From: Chara braunii
Taxonomy: Eukaryota > Streptophyta > Charophyceae > Charales > Characeae
Length of the DNA stretch: 27,052 bases
Assembly (NCBI GenBank): GCA_003427395.1
Contig: BFEA01000273.1
Coordinates: forward strand, 452,227-479,278
Direction: 5' to 3'
In this document: in pieces, positions 9,444-16,810 of the stretch
Layout: each line of letters starts with the position of its first letter
How positions within the stretch are numbered: the first letter of the stretch is position 1
Notes under the pieces: model-generated
What the model was told of the DNA's origin: nothing
Seen by the model: only the letters and a program-made list of their open reading frames with translations
Databases searched by the model: none
Made by a program: the position numbers and the translations under genes

Positions 9444-9983
9444 CAGAAAAATTTCCACGAGAAATTAAAGTTGAAAAAACATTCAAAAAAAAAAGAATCC
9501 TTCCATAAAAAAAAAATCCTTCATATTTATAAATTATCATTCCAATGTTCGTTCAATTCTAAAATTTTCAGTTTTATTTGATAAGTTTTCATCTAAATAT
9601 ATGAGTTTTCCCTTCCAACTACATCTATTTGTTTAAGATGGAATGAAAGTCTGGACGAGTTTATGAAATGTTTTAATTAAATTTTCATTCTACTTCGACA
9701 AATATCTTCTAATCTAGATTGGATTAACCTACTTATGACTGAAAATCCTTACTTAGAATGACAGTCCAATTAAAACGTTTTATGAACTCATCCAGACTTT
9801 CATTCCATCTCTAGCTTGCAGTCCAAATAAGAAGGGATACTCTATTTTTGGAATGAAAGTTTGCAAATAAGATGAAAATTTTTAAAATTGGAATGACATT
9901 TTTTAGGATGGAATGAAAAATTGAAATTTAGATTGTAATTTTACTATAGAATGATTATTTAATTCTGGAAAAAAATTTCGTTG
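9444..9983. mobile_element. AT-rich foldback / MITE-like insertion in RT
   Basis: This roughly 540-bp, very AT-rich stretch interrupts RT between EVTILG (9984-10000) and GFVCSEKG. CCCAA flanks both sides (9439-9443 and 9984-9988), a 5-bp target duplication; taking it out rejoins TTGGG-TTC. The ends are imperfect inverted repeats (left CAGAAAAATTTCC, right in reverse CAACGAAATTTTTTTCC, then both reach GAAATTAAA or GAATTAAA). Inside is a 42-bp inverted repeat, 9637-9678 against 9768-9809, 38 of 42 matching with all four differences transitions. GGAATGA boxes recur about nine times in both orientations. There is no ORF, so it is non-autonomous. The transposon superfamily is not identified. Confidence 0.75.
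9637..9809. repeat. 42-bp internal inverted repeat of the foldback element
   Basis: The arms are 9637-9678 and 9768-9809, each starting or ending with GATGGAATGAAAGTCTGGA or its complement and separated by 89 bp. They pair at 38 of 42 positions. Confidence 0.85.
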
Positions 9984-10610
9984 CCCAAGATGGTAACTTC
10001 CCTCATGCAGTGTCTGGATTTGACCCTACTTGCAGTGAGGTTATGCTCTTCAAGCAGATTCAGAACTTTATCAACTTCAGACAAAACGCCTCACTTCCGA
10101 CAAGACTTCGTCATTCTCTATCACTGTTGGCCCCTTCACTGCCAACTCATCGATATACGGCTGAGTAATATGCGGACTGACTGACTGGATGGCCCGAATC
10201 ATAGCCCACTGAACCATTGCTACTGCATTTGTCCACACTTGTGGAGCCACATTCATATGGATCAGCCCTCGAGGTGTGTGCATTGTCGTTACCGGCCTGT
10301 TTGGCGGATAGACCAGAAACTGCTCATATCCATAGTGAAGGTCTATGAGCGAAATTATAGGCCTTCCAGCGCAGGATTCTGACAGCGCGTCCGCATTTGG
10401 CAATCCCCCCGCATCTCGCACAGTCACCGCATTCAGCCGCTGCAGATCTTGTACTCATCGCAGCGTCCCATTAGGTTTAATGAAACAAAACCATGGGGAT
10501 GCGTATGGCCCACTTGAGTAATCAGCGACATGCGTATGTATCTTGTCATCGAGGTAATCTACCACCTTCTTTTCCTCGTCACGATTAGGATATCACGCCC
10601 CTCTCAAGTT
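9984..10610 (-). pseudogene. pol: pol: reverse transcriptase fingers and palm
   Basis: In order: RDEEKKVVDYLDDKI, SSGPYASPWFCFIKPNGTL, VQDLQRLNAVTVRDAG, ISLIDLHYGYEQF (catalytic Asp in IDL), RPVTTMHTPRGLIHMNVAPQ, then the active-site box, then VDKVLNLLEEHNL and MREVTILG. The active-site box normally reads YxDD; here it is YIDE (10157-10146), so polymerase activity would be abolished or much reduced. TGA stops interrupt it where Trp or Arg is expected: after HEP, after RGA and after TLR. A short deletion and frameshift near 10070, after RRFV, removes about five residues. The reading ends at the foldback insertion. RT copies the element RNA into DNA, primed here by a tRNA-Asp-type primer. Confidence 0.85.
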
Positions 10611-11189
10611 TCATGGCTCATGCGACACGGTATGGATGCGGATCATAAGAATCTTGTCTATATCTAACCTGCCACGCTCCTCATCGCTAAACGTATAGAC
10701 GCGATGCCTTTTCTTCATTAATTCTACCATTAACGCTCTTTTCTGGGGCAGTAGGAAGTCAGGCTCTTTTAACAGAATCATGCTCAGATGGACACTTGGT
10801 ACCAGGCACCACGATAATCTCTCCTTCAGTCCATCACGGAGCTTAGGGCCTGACGCCAAAATCTCCTTCAGGCTCATCAGGTCGTTGTGGCCCTCCAACA
10901 ACCTATCAATTACCTTTTCCACGTCAAATCCTTCTTCCAGTCGAACCACATATTTCTTTTTCTTTGCTGGCACATCGAGCAAAATCGGCTCGGCTTCTTC
11001 CCAGGCTTCTCTCTTCCTAGCCCTCTGCTACACCCTCTGGTCTTCTTCCTGGCGCAGCCTTTCGTCCTCTTCTTCCTCCTCATCATCATCCTCCACCTTC
11101 ACGGCTTCCTTTCTCTTCTCTGGCGCTGATTCTTGTCGTGGGGGTTTCTGGCTTGCACTGGCCTTGGCCTGACCTCGAGTGCGAGCAGC
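10611..11189 (-). pseudogene. pol: pol: acidic linker and pre-RT region, protease missing
   Basis: The frame is the same as the gag C-terminal piece, separated by a TAA at 11190-11192 and with a TAG near 11029. It begins with a basic/acidic low-complexity stretch (KVEDDDEEEEDERLRQEED), then LLDVPAKKKKYVVRLEEGFD, DRLLEGHNDLMSLKEIL and LVPSVHLSMIL. It then passes directly into the segment that precedes RT, VELMKKRHRVYTFSDEERGR and KILMIRIHTV. An aspartic protease with a DTG/DSG motif would be expected between these two parts. No such motif is visible, and the join near 10757 is probably a deletion. Without it the polyprotein could not be processed. Confidence 0.65.
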
Positions 11190-11630
11190 TTATGTCAGTC
11201 TTCCTTGAGCCGTAGGGGGTCTGGTCAACATCCTAGACCGAGGGCCTGAACCCACGGTAGTTACTCCGGGTCGCCCGGGCATCGACTCTGGGTCGGACTC
11301 GTAGAGGAAGATACGAGCCCTCCATTCCTTCACTCCTTCACAAAGGTCCACCAACTTCTGTTGGTACCTCCCCATCTTCGCCAATAGGTCTTCCATCTTT
11401 CCTAACTGGTCTGATGCGGGCTCTACTTTCTCTCCTTCATTTTCCTCCTCGGACTCAACGACTATGGGTTCTTCCTTTTATATCTCATGTCTGTAGCCTC
11501 TGAGTCACTTCCTCATCACTTTCCACTTCTTCCACCCTAATGGGCGGGTCATCCTTCTCCTGCCACAATCTGAACGTGGCAGGCGGCGCTTGCCGTGGAG
11601 CTACCCTTCTTTGGGCTTCCGCCCTTACTC

Positions 11631-11656
11631 CGCCAGGGATCTTCGCCAGGGATCTT
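11631..11656. repeat. 13-bp tandem duplication causing a frameshift in gag
   Basis: CGCCAGGGATCTT occurs twice in direct succession (11631-11643 and 11644-11656). Counting one unit out joins the two halves of the downstream reading frame (DRKIPG then GVRAEAQRR). Confidence 0.8.
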
Positions 11657-11746
11657 CCTGTCAATATAATCCCCGAACTGATCGTATATATCGTCGTGCA
11701 TATTGGAGTAGATCAGTCTCACTCTTTCATCTTCCCGCCTAGTATT

Positions 11747-11788
11747 AAAGAACCATATGGTATGACCTTGTTTGTCACAATGCTCGCA
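11747..11788 (-). other. gag zinc knuckle with the last Cys replaced
   Basis: CEHCDKQGHTIWFF fits CX2CX4HX4C except that position 14 is Phe (codon TTT at 11749-11747) instead of Cys. One base change from TGT explains it. The knuckle would be expected to bind zinc and RNA poorly. Confidence 0.8.
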
Positions 11789-12778
11789 TATGGCGGTTCT
11801 CCAATCAAAACGGGTCCTCCCGCTTCCCTGACTTCCTCGATTTCCCTGGCCTTGGTAGCCTTGGCTATCTCATTGACCTCCTCGGTCACCGCCATTTTTG
11901 CCACGTCCTCTTCCACCGCCTCTCCCTCTATCCCCCTGGTTACCCTGGCCTTGATTACCTCCACTAGCCACACTACCTTGTGAACTAGGTGCGGGCGATG
12001 GAGGCGGTGCCATGGGTTGGGCCTGAGCGGCGGGATAACTTGGAGGCGGCATGCTTACTTAGGGCCCAGCGCATGGTACCATTTGCCCAGGCGGAGCCGG
12101 ATTCCCCCATGGTACAAAGGTGTTGTACATAGGCCATGGCCACTGCCAGAATGGAGGTACCGCCGCTTGCGAGGGTCCCGCACTACTTGACGGAATCGAC
12201 GTACTTGGCGGTGCGACTACCACTGCTTGGGGCACCTCCCCTTCTCCTGAGCCTTGCCTCCCCTGGGTTAAGTTGCGCTGCTTGCGTAGTGCCTTCGAAA
12301 GGTGTTGAGGCACCGACTCTTCTTCTACTCCTCTTGAACGGCTTCCTCTACCACTTGATCCTTTCCTTTCCCCTGGATTGCCGTCACTACTTTCTTCTGT
12401 ATTACTGCATTTGTTCCATAGCCCAATTCTGCAAGTACGTCGGTGATAATCCTTCGTACTCCTGGGGTCCTAGACGCTGTAGCATCCATTTCCATTCTCT
12501 TACGCATTTGCAGGCGCATCTAATATTGTTCCACCTGGTCCAGACTTCCCTCTGCCACACCTTTATCAATAGTGGCCCAGGTGAGTTTCTCGCTTCCTCC
12601 TCCATGGCTTGTTAGTTTTGCAGCAGCTCACTATAGGTTTTCATTTGCTTGCCTTTCGAGGAGGTAGTAGGAATAGGTGAGCCCCGACAAATCCACCCAT
12701 GATCCTGCGAGGGGTGGTTGCAAAGTCAGTGGCCCTCGAAGACCGATGCTGGAGCAACGCTGGCCGGAGCCGGAGCCA

Positions 12779-12962
12779 GGTGGCGCAACTCTGTGACCTA
12801 GCTTAGTGGGGGCGTGAGGCCTGGTAGAGAGCTGGGGGGCTGTTTGCGGGGGCAGTCTCAGTGGTCATCGGGGGTCGTAACGGGAGCGATGCTGGCCGGT
12901 GCTGGAGCAAGGTGGTGCAACTCTGTAACCTAACTTGATGGGAGCATGAGGCCCGGAAGAGC
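12779..12962 (+). repeat. internal duplication inside the poly(A) insert
   Basis: The two units share GGTGGCGCAACTCTGT or GGTGGTGCAACTCTGT, then CCTAGCTTAGTGGG or CCTAACTTGATGGG, and end GGAAGAGC or GGTAGAGAGC. The offset is 132 bp. A GATGCTGG phrase precedes both. Confidence 0.7.
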
Positions 12963-13274
12963 TTCGGTTCGTGCGGATTCTAGCCATGTCGGTGGTGGTT
13001 GTAGGTGGATTGAGTAAAGTTCACCTATTCGTAGGACCTCTTTGGTAGGCTATTGCAGGAGTACTTGATATTCAGGATCTTTCTCCTGCTTTTGAATTTT
13101 ATCGTGTTTATAGATGGTTGGGTAGGTTGCATAGTGATCATCTTTAGCCGAAGCCGGGTAACGGTCCCGGTATCTCAAAGTTTTCTGTAAAATTTTCTCA
13201 ATATGTTTTTGAATGGGACGCTGGGCCCGGTTCCCAGCACGTGTTGCTCCCCACGAATAGATTGGAGCAAGTCC

Positions 13275-13275
<1 letters not shown>

Positions 13276-13308
<33 letters not shown>
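13276..13308 (+). repeat. poly(A) tract, 33 bp
   Basis: This uninterrupted A run is the 3' tail of the retro-insertion in gag. Its length suggests a fairly recent event, since such tracts shorten and mutate quickly. Confidence 0.95.
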
Positions 13309-13312
<4 letters not shown>

Positions 13313-13795
13313 TGCAGCCTCCGAGGCGGTGAGCAACCCTAAAAAGATAGCGCATTGTGCCTCCTCTGAAATGACATTAACCTTCCTCGCCTTTTTCTTA
13401 AATTCCTGCACAAACGTTCCCACCGTGGTGAAGTCGTCTTTGTTCATGACCTTCAAATCCACCGTGGTTAGCAACCCATCGCCTAGCCTATACTTTCTTT
13501 GCATCCCATCTTTGAACCTGACCGAGCTACCATTGGCCGCATTTATAACTTTCTCCACCTCCTGGTGGTGGCCATGAAGCACACACTTCAGAATGCGCTG
13601 GAACTTCACCGCATCCGATAACCCCACCAAAGCTTGCTCCACGAAGTCGAGCCAATCAGAAACTCGTTCCCCATTAAAATGGAAGGTATCGACCTTGGGG
13701 ACATTACTTGGCATCCTTTCCCGCTTATCCATAGCCTCAATGAGGTCCTCGAGCATCAGGACCTTCCCCTCGCCATCTGCTATAGCCCCTGACAT

Positions 13796-14172
13796 TTTTG
13801 CGGCTATCTTTACTCGACTTTCCCTGTTTTAAGAAAAACACACCACCTCATTCAGCAGTCTGATCCTATCACATTACACACATCAGACCCTTACTATAAC
13901 TAACCCATGGTCCAGGCCTAACAGGTCCTACCCTATTTCCATTTCCATAGAACTTATCTTAATAAGCCACATTTCCCCTATAGGGCCCCCCTTATGATTT
14001 TCTAACCCAAACAATCGATCAGATCAGAGATAAACTTATTACAATAGTAATACTCCTTTATTACCACTAGCCTAGCAAAACGTTACGTATTCCGTCTTTC
14101 CTTATATGCCTATTTTTCTCTAAATCTCATACCCGGATGTCGCTCCATCAGGGACAACGGTAGGCTTCCGTT
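13796..14172 (-). other. 5' leader of the retrotransposon
   Basis: About 375 bases lie between the PBS and the gag start, with no ORF. The stretch is AT-rich, and its function is inferred only from position. Confidence 0.55.
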
Positions 14173-14193
14173 ATCCCCGGCAACGGCGTCGCC
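14173..14193 (-). promoter_or_regulatory. primer-binding site, tRNA-Asp type
   Basis: On the minus strand CGACGCCGTTGCCGGGGAT matches the complement of the 3' end of plant tRNA-Asp (TGGCGCCGTTGCCGGGGAT) at 17 of 19 positions, with 16 contiguous. It lies immediately after the LTR terminus (TGCGCTCGATA), where a PBS must be. tRNA-Asp priming is known from several plant Ty3/Gypsy lineages. Confidence 0.85.
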
Positions 14194-14380
14194 TATCGAG
14201 CGCATCGATCCGGCACCGCACAAGGCAGCGCAAGACCCTCCCGGCCGCGTCACGCAGAAGTTGGTTATAATCCTCGTTGCAAATGCATATAGAGCTTCCG
14301 CAAGCCGCTCCGGCCGAGTGCGTCAGCCATACCTCTCGCGAGCCCCTACAACAGGATACGGCCTACGCGAGGCACGACTT
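14194..14380 (-). mobile_element. 5' LTR, 3' end (minus orientation)
   Basis: The LTR body ends TGCGCTCGATA next to the PBS; the terminal CA has become TA. The segment is the inverted copy of 2033-2219. The LTR must continue to higher coordinates, but its start is not defined. Upstream DNA up to about 15230 is hairpin-rich and includes a TATA-like CCTATATAGG at 15227-15218 on the minus strand. Confidence 0.75.
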
Positions 14381-14384
14381 ACCT

Positions 14385-14418
14385 CCACCTTACGGGAGGT
14401 GTCACCTCCCTTCGGTGG
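14385..14418. other. strong nested hairpin in the 5' LTR
   Basis: GGGAGGTG (14394-14401) and CACCTCCC (14403-14410) pair perfectly. Outside them CCACC (14385-14389) pairs with GGTGG (14414-14418). It occupies the same place relative to the conserved LTR end as the unrelated hairpin at 2000-2025. Confidence 0.8.
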
Positions 14419-14847
14419 GCGTATCCCCGCTGAGCTACCAGTCCACAGTACGAAAGTTAATCAATTCCAATCGCAAAGGTGAACCAGCCGAGGGTGTTTC
14501 TCGTTCGCTGTAGCATGGGGGGTACGCGCGGTATTACGCCTCTATCGGACCCGTACGCGAACCGACGGACGCATCCTACACGCCACGCGTACACCGCTAT
14601 AAAGAACATAAAAATAAATACATGTACACACTTACGCACATATACAAAACGACACTGGACAAACAATGCGGCAACCCTCCTAGTCCCTTAGTGATCATCC
14701 CATAACTTTTCGATGCGGAAATCGGATGAGCGACGCGAGCGAGACTTAGTATAAGACCGCGCGGGCAGAGGGCCTATTCATATCGACTAGCAATGCAATC
14801 ATACGCAAGCAGCCGCAATGATGGCGTACTATGTAGTGCCCATAATC
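14419..14847. other. no gene recognised; probable LTR DNA
   Basis: Open frames are short (at most 78 codons) and carry no motifs. CG-rich patches alternate with AT-rich ones. It probably belongs to the 5' LTR of the minus-strand element. Confidence 0.35.
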
Positions 14848-15078
14848 AAGCGGTCCTTCGTGGATCCGAGTACCGCTTATGACACTCAAGTGTCAGACTC
14901 GAAGTATCGTGAGGGCTTGCCTCTTCACGATATTGCACGGCTGAAGGAATAGCCGTGCGGCCGCCGCGGCATCTCCGGCCTTTAGGTTTAGTGTCTTGGC
15001 AGGCAGGGTAAATAGGCTCTGCACGGGGGGAGATTCCTTCCCTGCAGAGTCTAGGACCTGGATGTCCTAGACAAGGAC
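14848..15078. other. chain of adjacent hairpins
   Basis: At least six unlike hairpins stand almost end to end. AAGCGGT/ACCGCTT is at 14848-14878. TGACACT/AGTGTCA is at 14880-14895. TATCGTGA/TCACGATA is at 14905-14932. GCACGGCT/AGCCGTGC is at 14935-14958. CTCTGCA/TGCAGAG is at 15017-15049, with a G-rich/C-rich inner stem. CTAGGAC/GTCCTAG is at 15051-15070. A shorter GGCCG/CGGCC pair lies at 14959-14980, and GTCCT/AGGAC overlaps the end (15064-15078). By position it lies inside or beside the 5' LTR of the minus-strand element. No ORF of note. Confidence 0.75.
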
Positions 15079-15228
15079 CTCGAATCCAGACCCAGGACCA
15101 ACGTCCGACTAAGAAATCCATAAGAAGTATTTAACAATAAACCGGGGTTTTCTTTCTCTTTTCGATCTCAATCCTCATTTAACCTTTAAGCGTAGGCCCA
15201 TCAGACCACACGACCACCCTATATAGGA

Positions 15229-15236
<8 letters not shown>

Positions 15237-15273
<37 letters not shown>
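15237..15273. repeat. (AT)n microsatellite, 37 bp
   Basis: An uninterrupted AT dinucleotide run is flanked by ACATAC on the left and GTATGT on the right, so the whole locus can fold back. Confidence 0.95.
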
Positions 15274-15276
<3 letters not shown>

Positions 15277-15659
15277 GAATACGTATGTGACGATCACTTC
15301 TCACAGTCACAGTGGGACTCCTCACATCCATATATATGTGTGTGATCGCAGGCAGTTAAATCCAAAATCTGAATCGCAGAACATACCTGCAATCACATCA
15401 AAGAGTCAAGCAAGAGTCCACGCACTACACCGAGTCAACTCCAACCAATCTCTACACTCATACCCTCGCTTTAGCCATGCAAGTCCAAGCCTCTGTCCAA
15501 CCAACCATAATTAAATACTCAGTACCTTTGTTAAATGGTCATTCAATAAAAGTTCGGATGAAACCTTAATAAAACAATAAATCACCAGGGCTAAAGTTTT
15601 TTAGGTTGAGTATTGAGGATGAATGGAGTTGAGTCGTAGACCGACGAATCGGCAACCGA
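15274..15659. other. no gene recognised
   Basis: The longest frame is 75 codons (15287-15514), S/H/T-rich and without a motif. I see nothing else supportable. Confidence 0.3.
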
Positions 15660-15662
15660 CAT

Positions 15663-15762
15663 GTTATCAGTGATAACAGAACGTGATCTTTGTAGGATCA
15701 AGTTGAATCTATTTCAGATTCTGAACCAAATGATCAAGAGGACCTGTAACACATGACAGGTC
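15663..15762. other. second chain of short hairpins
   Basis: Four hairpins lie in 100 bp: GTTATCA/TGATAAC (15663-15677), TGATC/GATCA (15684-15700), GAATCT/AGATTC (15705-15721) and GACCTGT/ACAGGTC (15741-15762). Their sequences differ from one another and from the chain at 14848-15078. Confidence 0.65.
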
Positions 15763-15959
15763 AATCCCCAAGCTAAATCTATGAGTTCAAGTCGAGAGTA
15801 ACCTGCATATCATGCTTTCGTCAAGAATCATTCTGCTTGGTTAATCCTGAGTCTACCCCTAAGTCAATGCCTATATGAAAAGGTAGGTCTTTGGCAGAAT
15901 TTCCTCTATGCAGAAGTGATTGCTAGAATCGCCACCTTTCAAAATATAATTTAACTCCT

Positions 15960-16580
15960 CTAAACTAAGAAAATTTCAGTAGCGCTTCTCGTAGGAAAAG
16001 TGTCTTCACAAAATTTATAATACCCTAAATATGAAAATAAAAATCAAACTGTAATTCTAGAAAGCCAAAATTTGTTTAACTCCCTGAATTAGTAAAAATT
16101 TGGGCAGCACTTCCTTTAGAAAGGTAGACTTCCTTTATTTATACTAAGTCAAATATGAACTCAGAAACAAGACCTGAGTTCAACTAAGACAAAATTTAGC
16201 TAACTCCTTAGTTTTGTAAAAATTTCGGCAACGCTTCCCGTAGAGAAAGTGTTATACTAAGATTTATACAAAGTTAAGTCCATATTCTAAAATGACTTTG
16301 ACTTTTCAAGGTCTAATTTTGCTTTTCTCCCTGAATTAGTAAAAATTTGGGCAACACTCTCTTTAGAAAAGGAGGTTTTTCAGATTTTTACTAAGCCAGA
16401 AAGCTAGAAAAACTGGACCCTGAAAAAGACAAAATCTGACTACTCCTTGGTTTTGTGGGAATTTCGGTAGTGCTTCTTGTAGAGAAAGTGGCTTACCAAG
16501 ATTTATACAAGACCAAGTATAATAAAAGATCCAAAAAAAATTCAAAAATTTATCTAAGTAAAAAAACTTAGCCCAGAAAA
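15960..16580. repeat. tandem repeat, about 120-125 bp unit, five copies of two alternating types
   Basis: A core AATTT(C/G)GG(C/T)A(A/G)C(G/A)CTTC recurs with AATTT at 15972, 16097, 16221, 16344 and 16460 (spacing 125, 124, 123, 116). Copies 1, 3 and 5 read AATTTC..CGCTTC.CGTAG.AAAGTG-like. Copies 2 and 4 read CCTGAATTAGTAAAAATTTG followed by GGCA.CACT.CTTTAGAAA. So the array is a two-unit higher-order repeat of about 245 bp. A weaker relative, TTGGCAGAATTTCCTCTATG, lies near 15890. No coding potential is seen. Confidence 0.75.
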
Positions 16581-16810
16581 TGTAAGAATTTAAACTAACT
16601 CTTATGGCTTTAGCACGTGGCGAGCAACTAAAGCAACTACCTATCAAACTGAAATTCAGGCTAAGTTGTAACCTCACCCAGCCACATGCAGGTCAATACC
16701 ACAAAGGTAAGTACTCTCACCATCCCCAAAGTCGTCTTAACAAACAATAGTTCGTAATTTTTCAATGATTTATGCTCTTATACCCAGCTTACATAAGGCA
16801 TAAAGCTAGG

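Larger units (their letters stand above)
12614..13318 (+). mobile_element. poly(A)-tailed retro-insertion in gag with target-site duplication
   Basis: The insert body, 12625-13308, ends in 33 consecutive A on the plus strand (13276-13308). It is flanked by AGTTTTGCAGC at 12614-12624 and (A)GTTTTGCAGC at 13308-13318. Removing 694 bp (insert plus one duplicate) returns the gag frame, AAKL then TSHGGG. This is the signature of target-primed reverse transcription by a LINE machinery. The cargo is unrecognised: it carries an internal duplication (12779-12832 and 12911-12962, offset 132 bp) and a pol III A-box-like TAGCTTAGTGGG (12799-12810), with only a poor B-box match far away at 12966. It could be a SINE, a 5'-truncated LINE tail or a processed transcript. 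No sense ORF over 60 codons lies in it. Confidence 0.85.
11190..13795 (-). pseudogene. gag: gag: capsid domain, RG-rich region, CCHC knuckle; broken
   Basis: Start Met at 13795, 378 bases after the PBS. Residues 33-163 form a retrotransposon Gag domain (VDTFHFNGERVSDWLDFVEQ, GDGLLTTVDLKVMNKDDFTT, FVQEFKKKARKV, FLGLLTASEAAKL). The frame is then split by the poly(A) insertion at 12625-13308 and resumes with TSHGGGSEKLTWATIDKG. A P/Q-rich part and an RG-rich part (GDRGRGGGRGRG) lead to a knuckle CEHCDKQGHTIWFF at 11788-11747, whose last Cys is Phe. In-frame stops lie at 12522-12520 (TAG), 12061-12059 (TAA) and 11872-11870 (TGA), with a frameshift near 12325. A 13-bp tandem duplication at 11631-11656 breaks the frame, and the C-terminal part (EDLLAKMGRYQQKLVDLCEG) continues to 11190. 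Gag packages the element RNA. Confidence 0.8.
4288..14380 (-). mobile_element. decayed Ty3/Gypsy LTR retrotransposon, minus strand
   Basis: In order on the minus strand: LTR end, tRNA-Asp-type PBS, leader, gag with CCHC region, pre-RT, RT, RNase H, integrase (D,D-35-E), then an extra gag-like ORF block. The order RT-RNase H-integrase defines Ty3/Gypsy. The element is non-functional: in-frame stops, frameshifts, no protease motif, and two later insertions (9444-9983 and 12625-13308). No 3' LTR copy was found, so the left boundary is unknown. Similarity to Chara braunii elements is from memory and would need a search. Confidence 0.85.

Noticed and set aside
13050-13577. Open frames containing poly-Phe or poly-Lys
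   Set aside because: The homopolymer is the translated poly(A)/poly(T) of the retro-insertion; the joined flanks are unrelated sequences.
14394-14446. tRNA-like sequence on the minus strand (GGTAGCTCAGCGGGG)
   Set aside because: Only an A-box-like start is present. There is no anticodon arm or GTTCRA T-arm at the right distance; the following DNA is the LTR hairpin.
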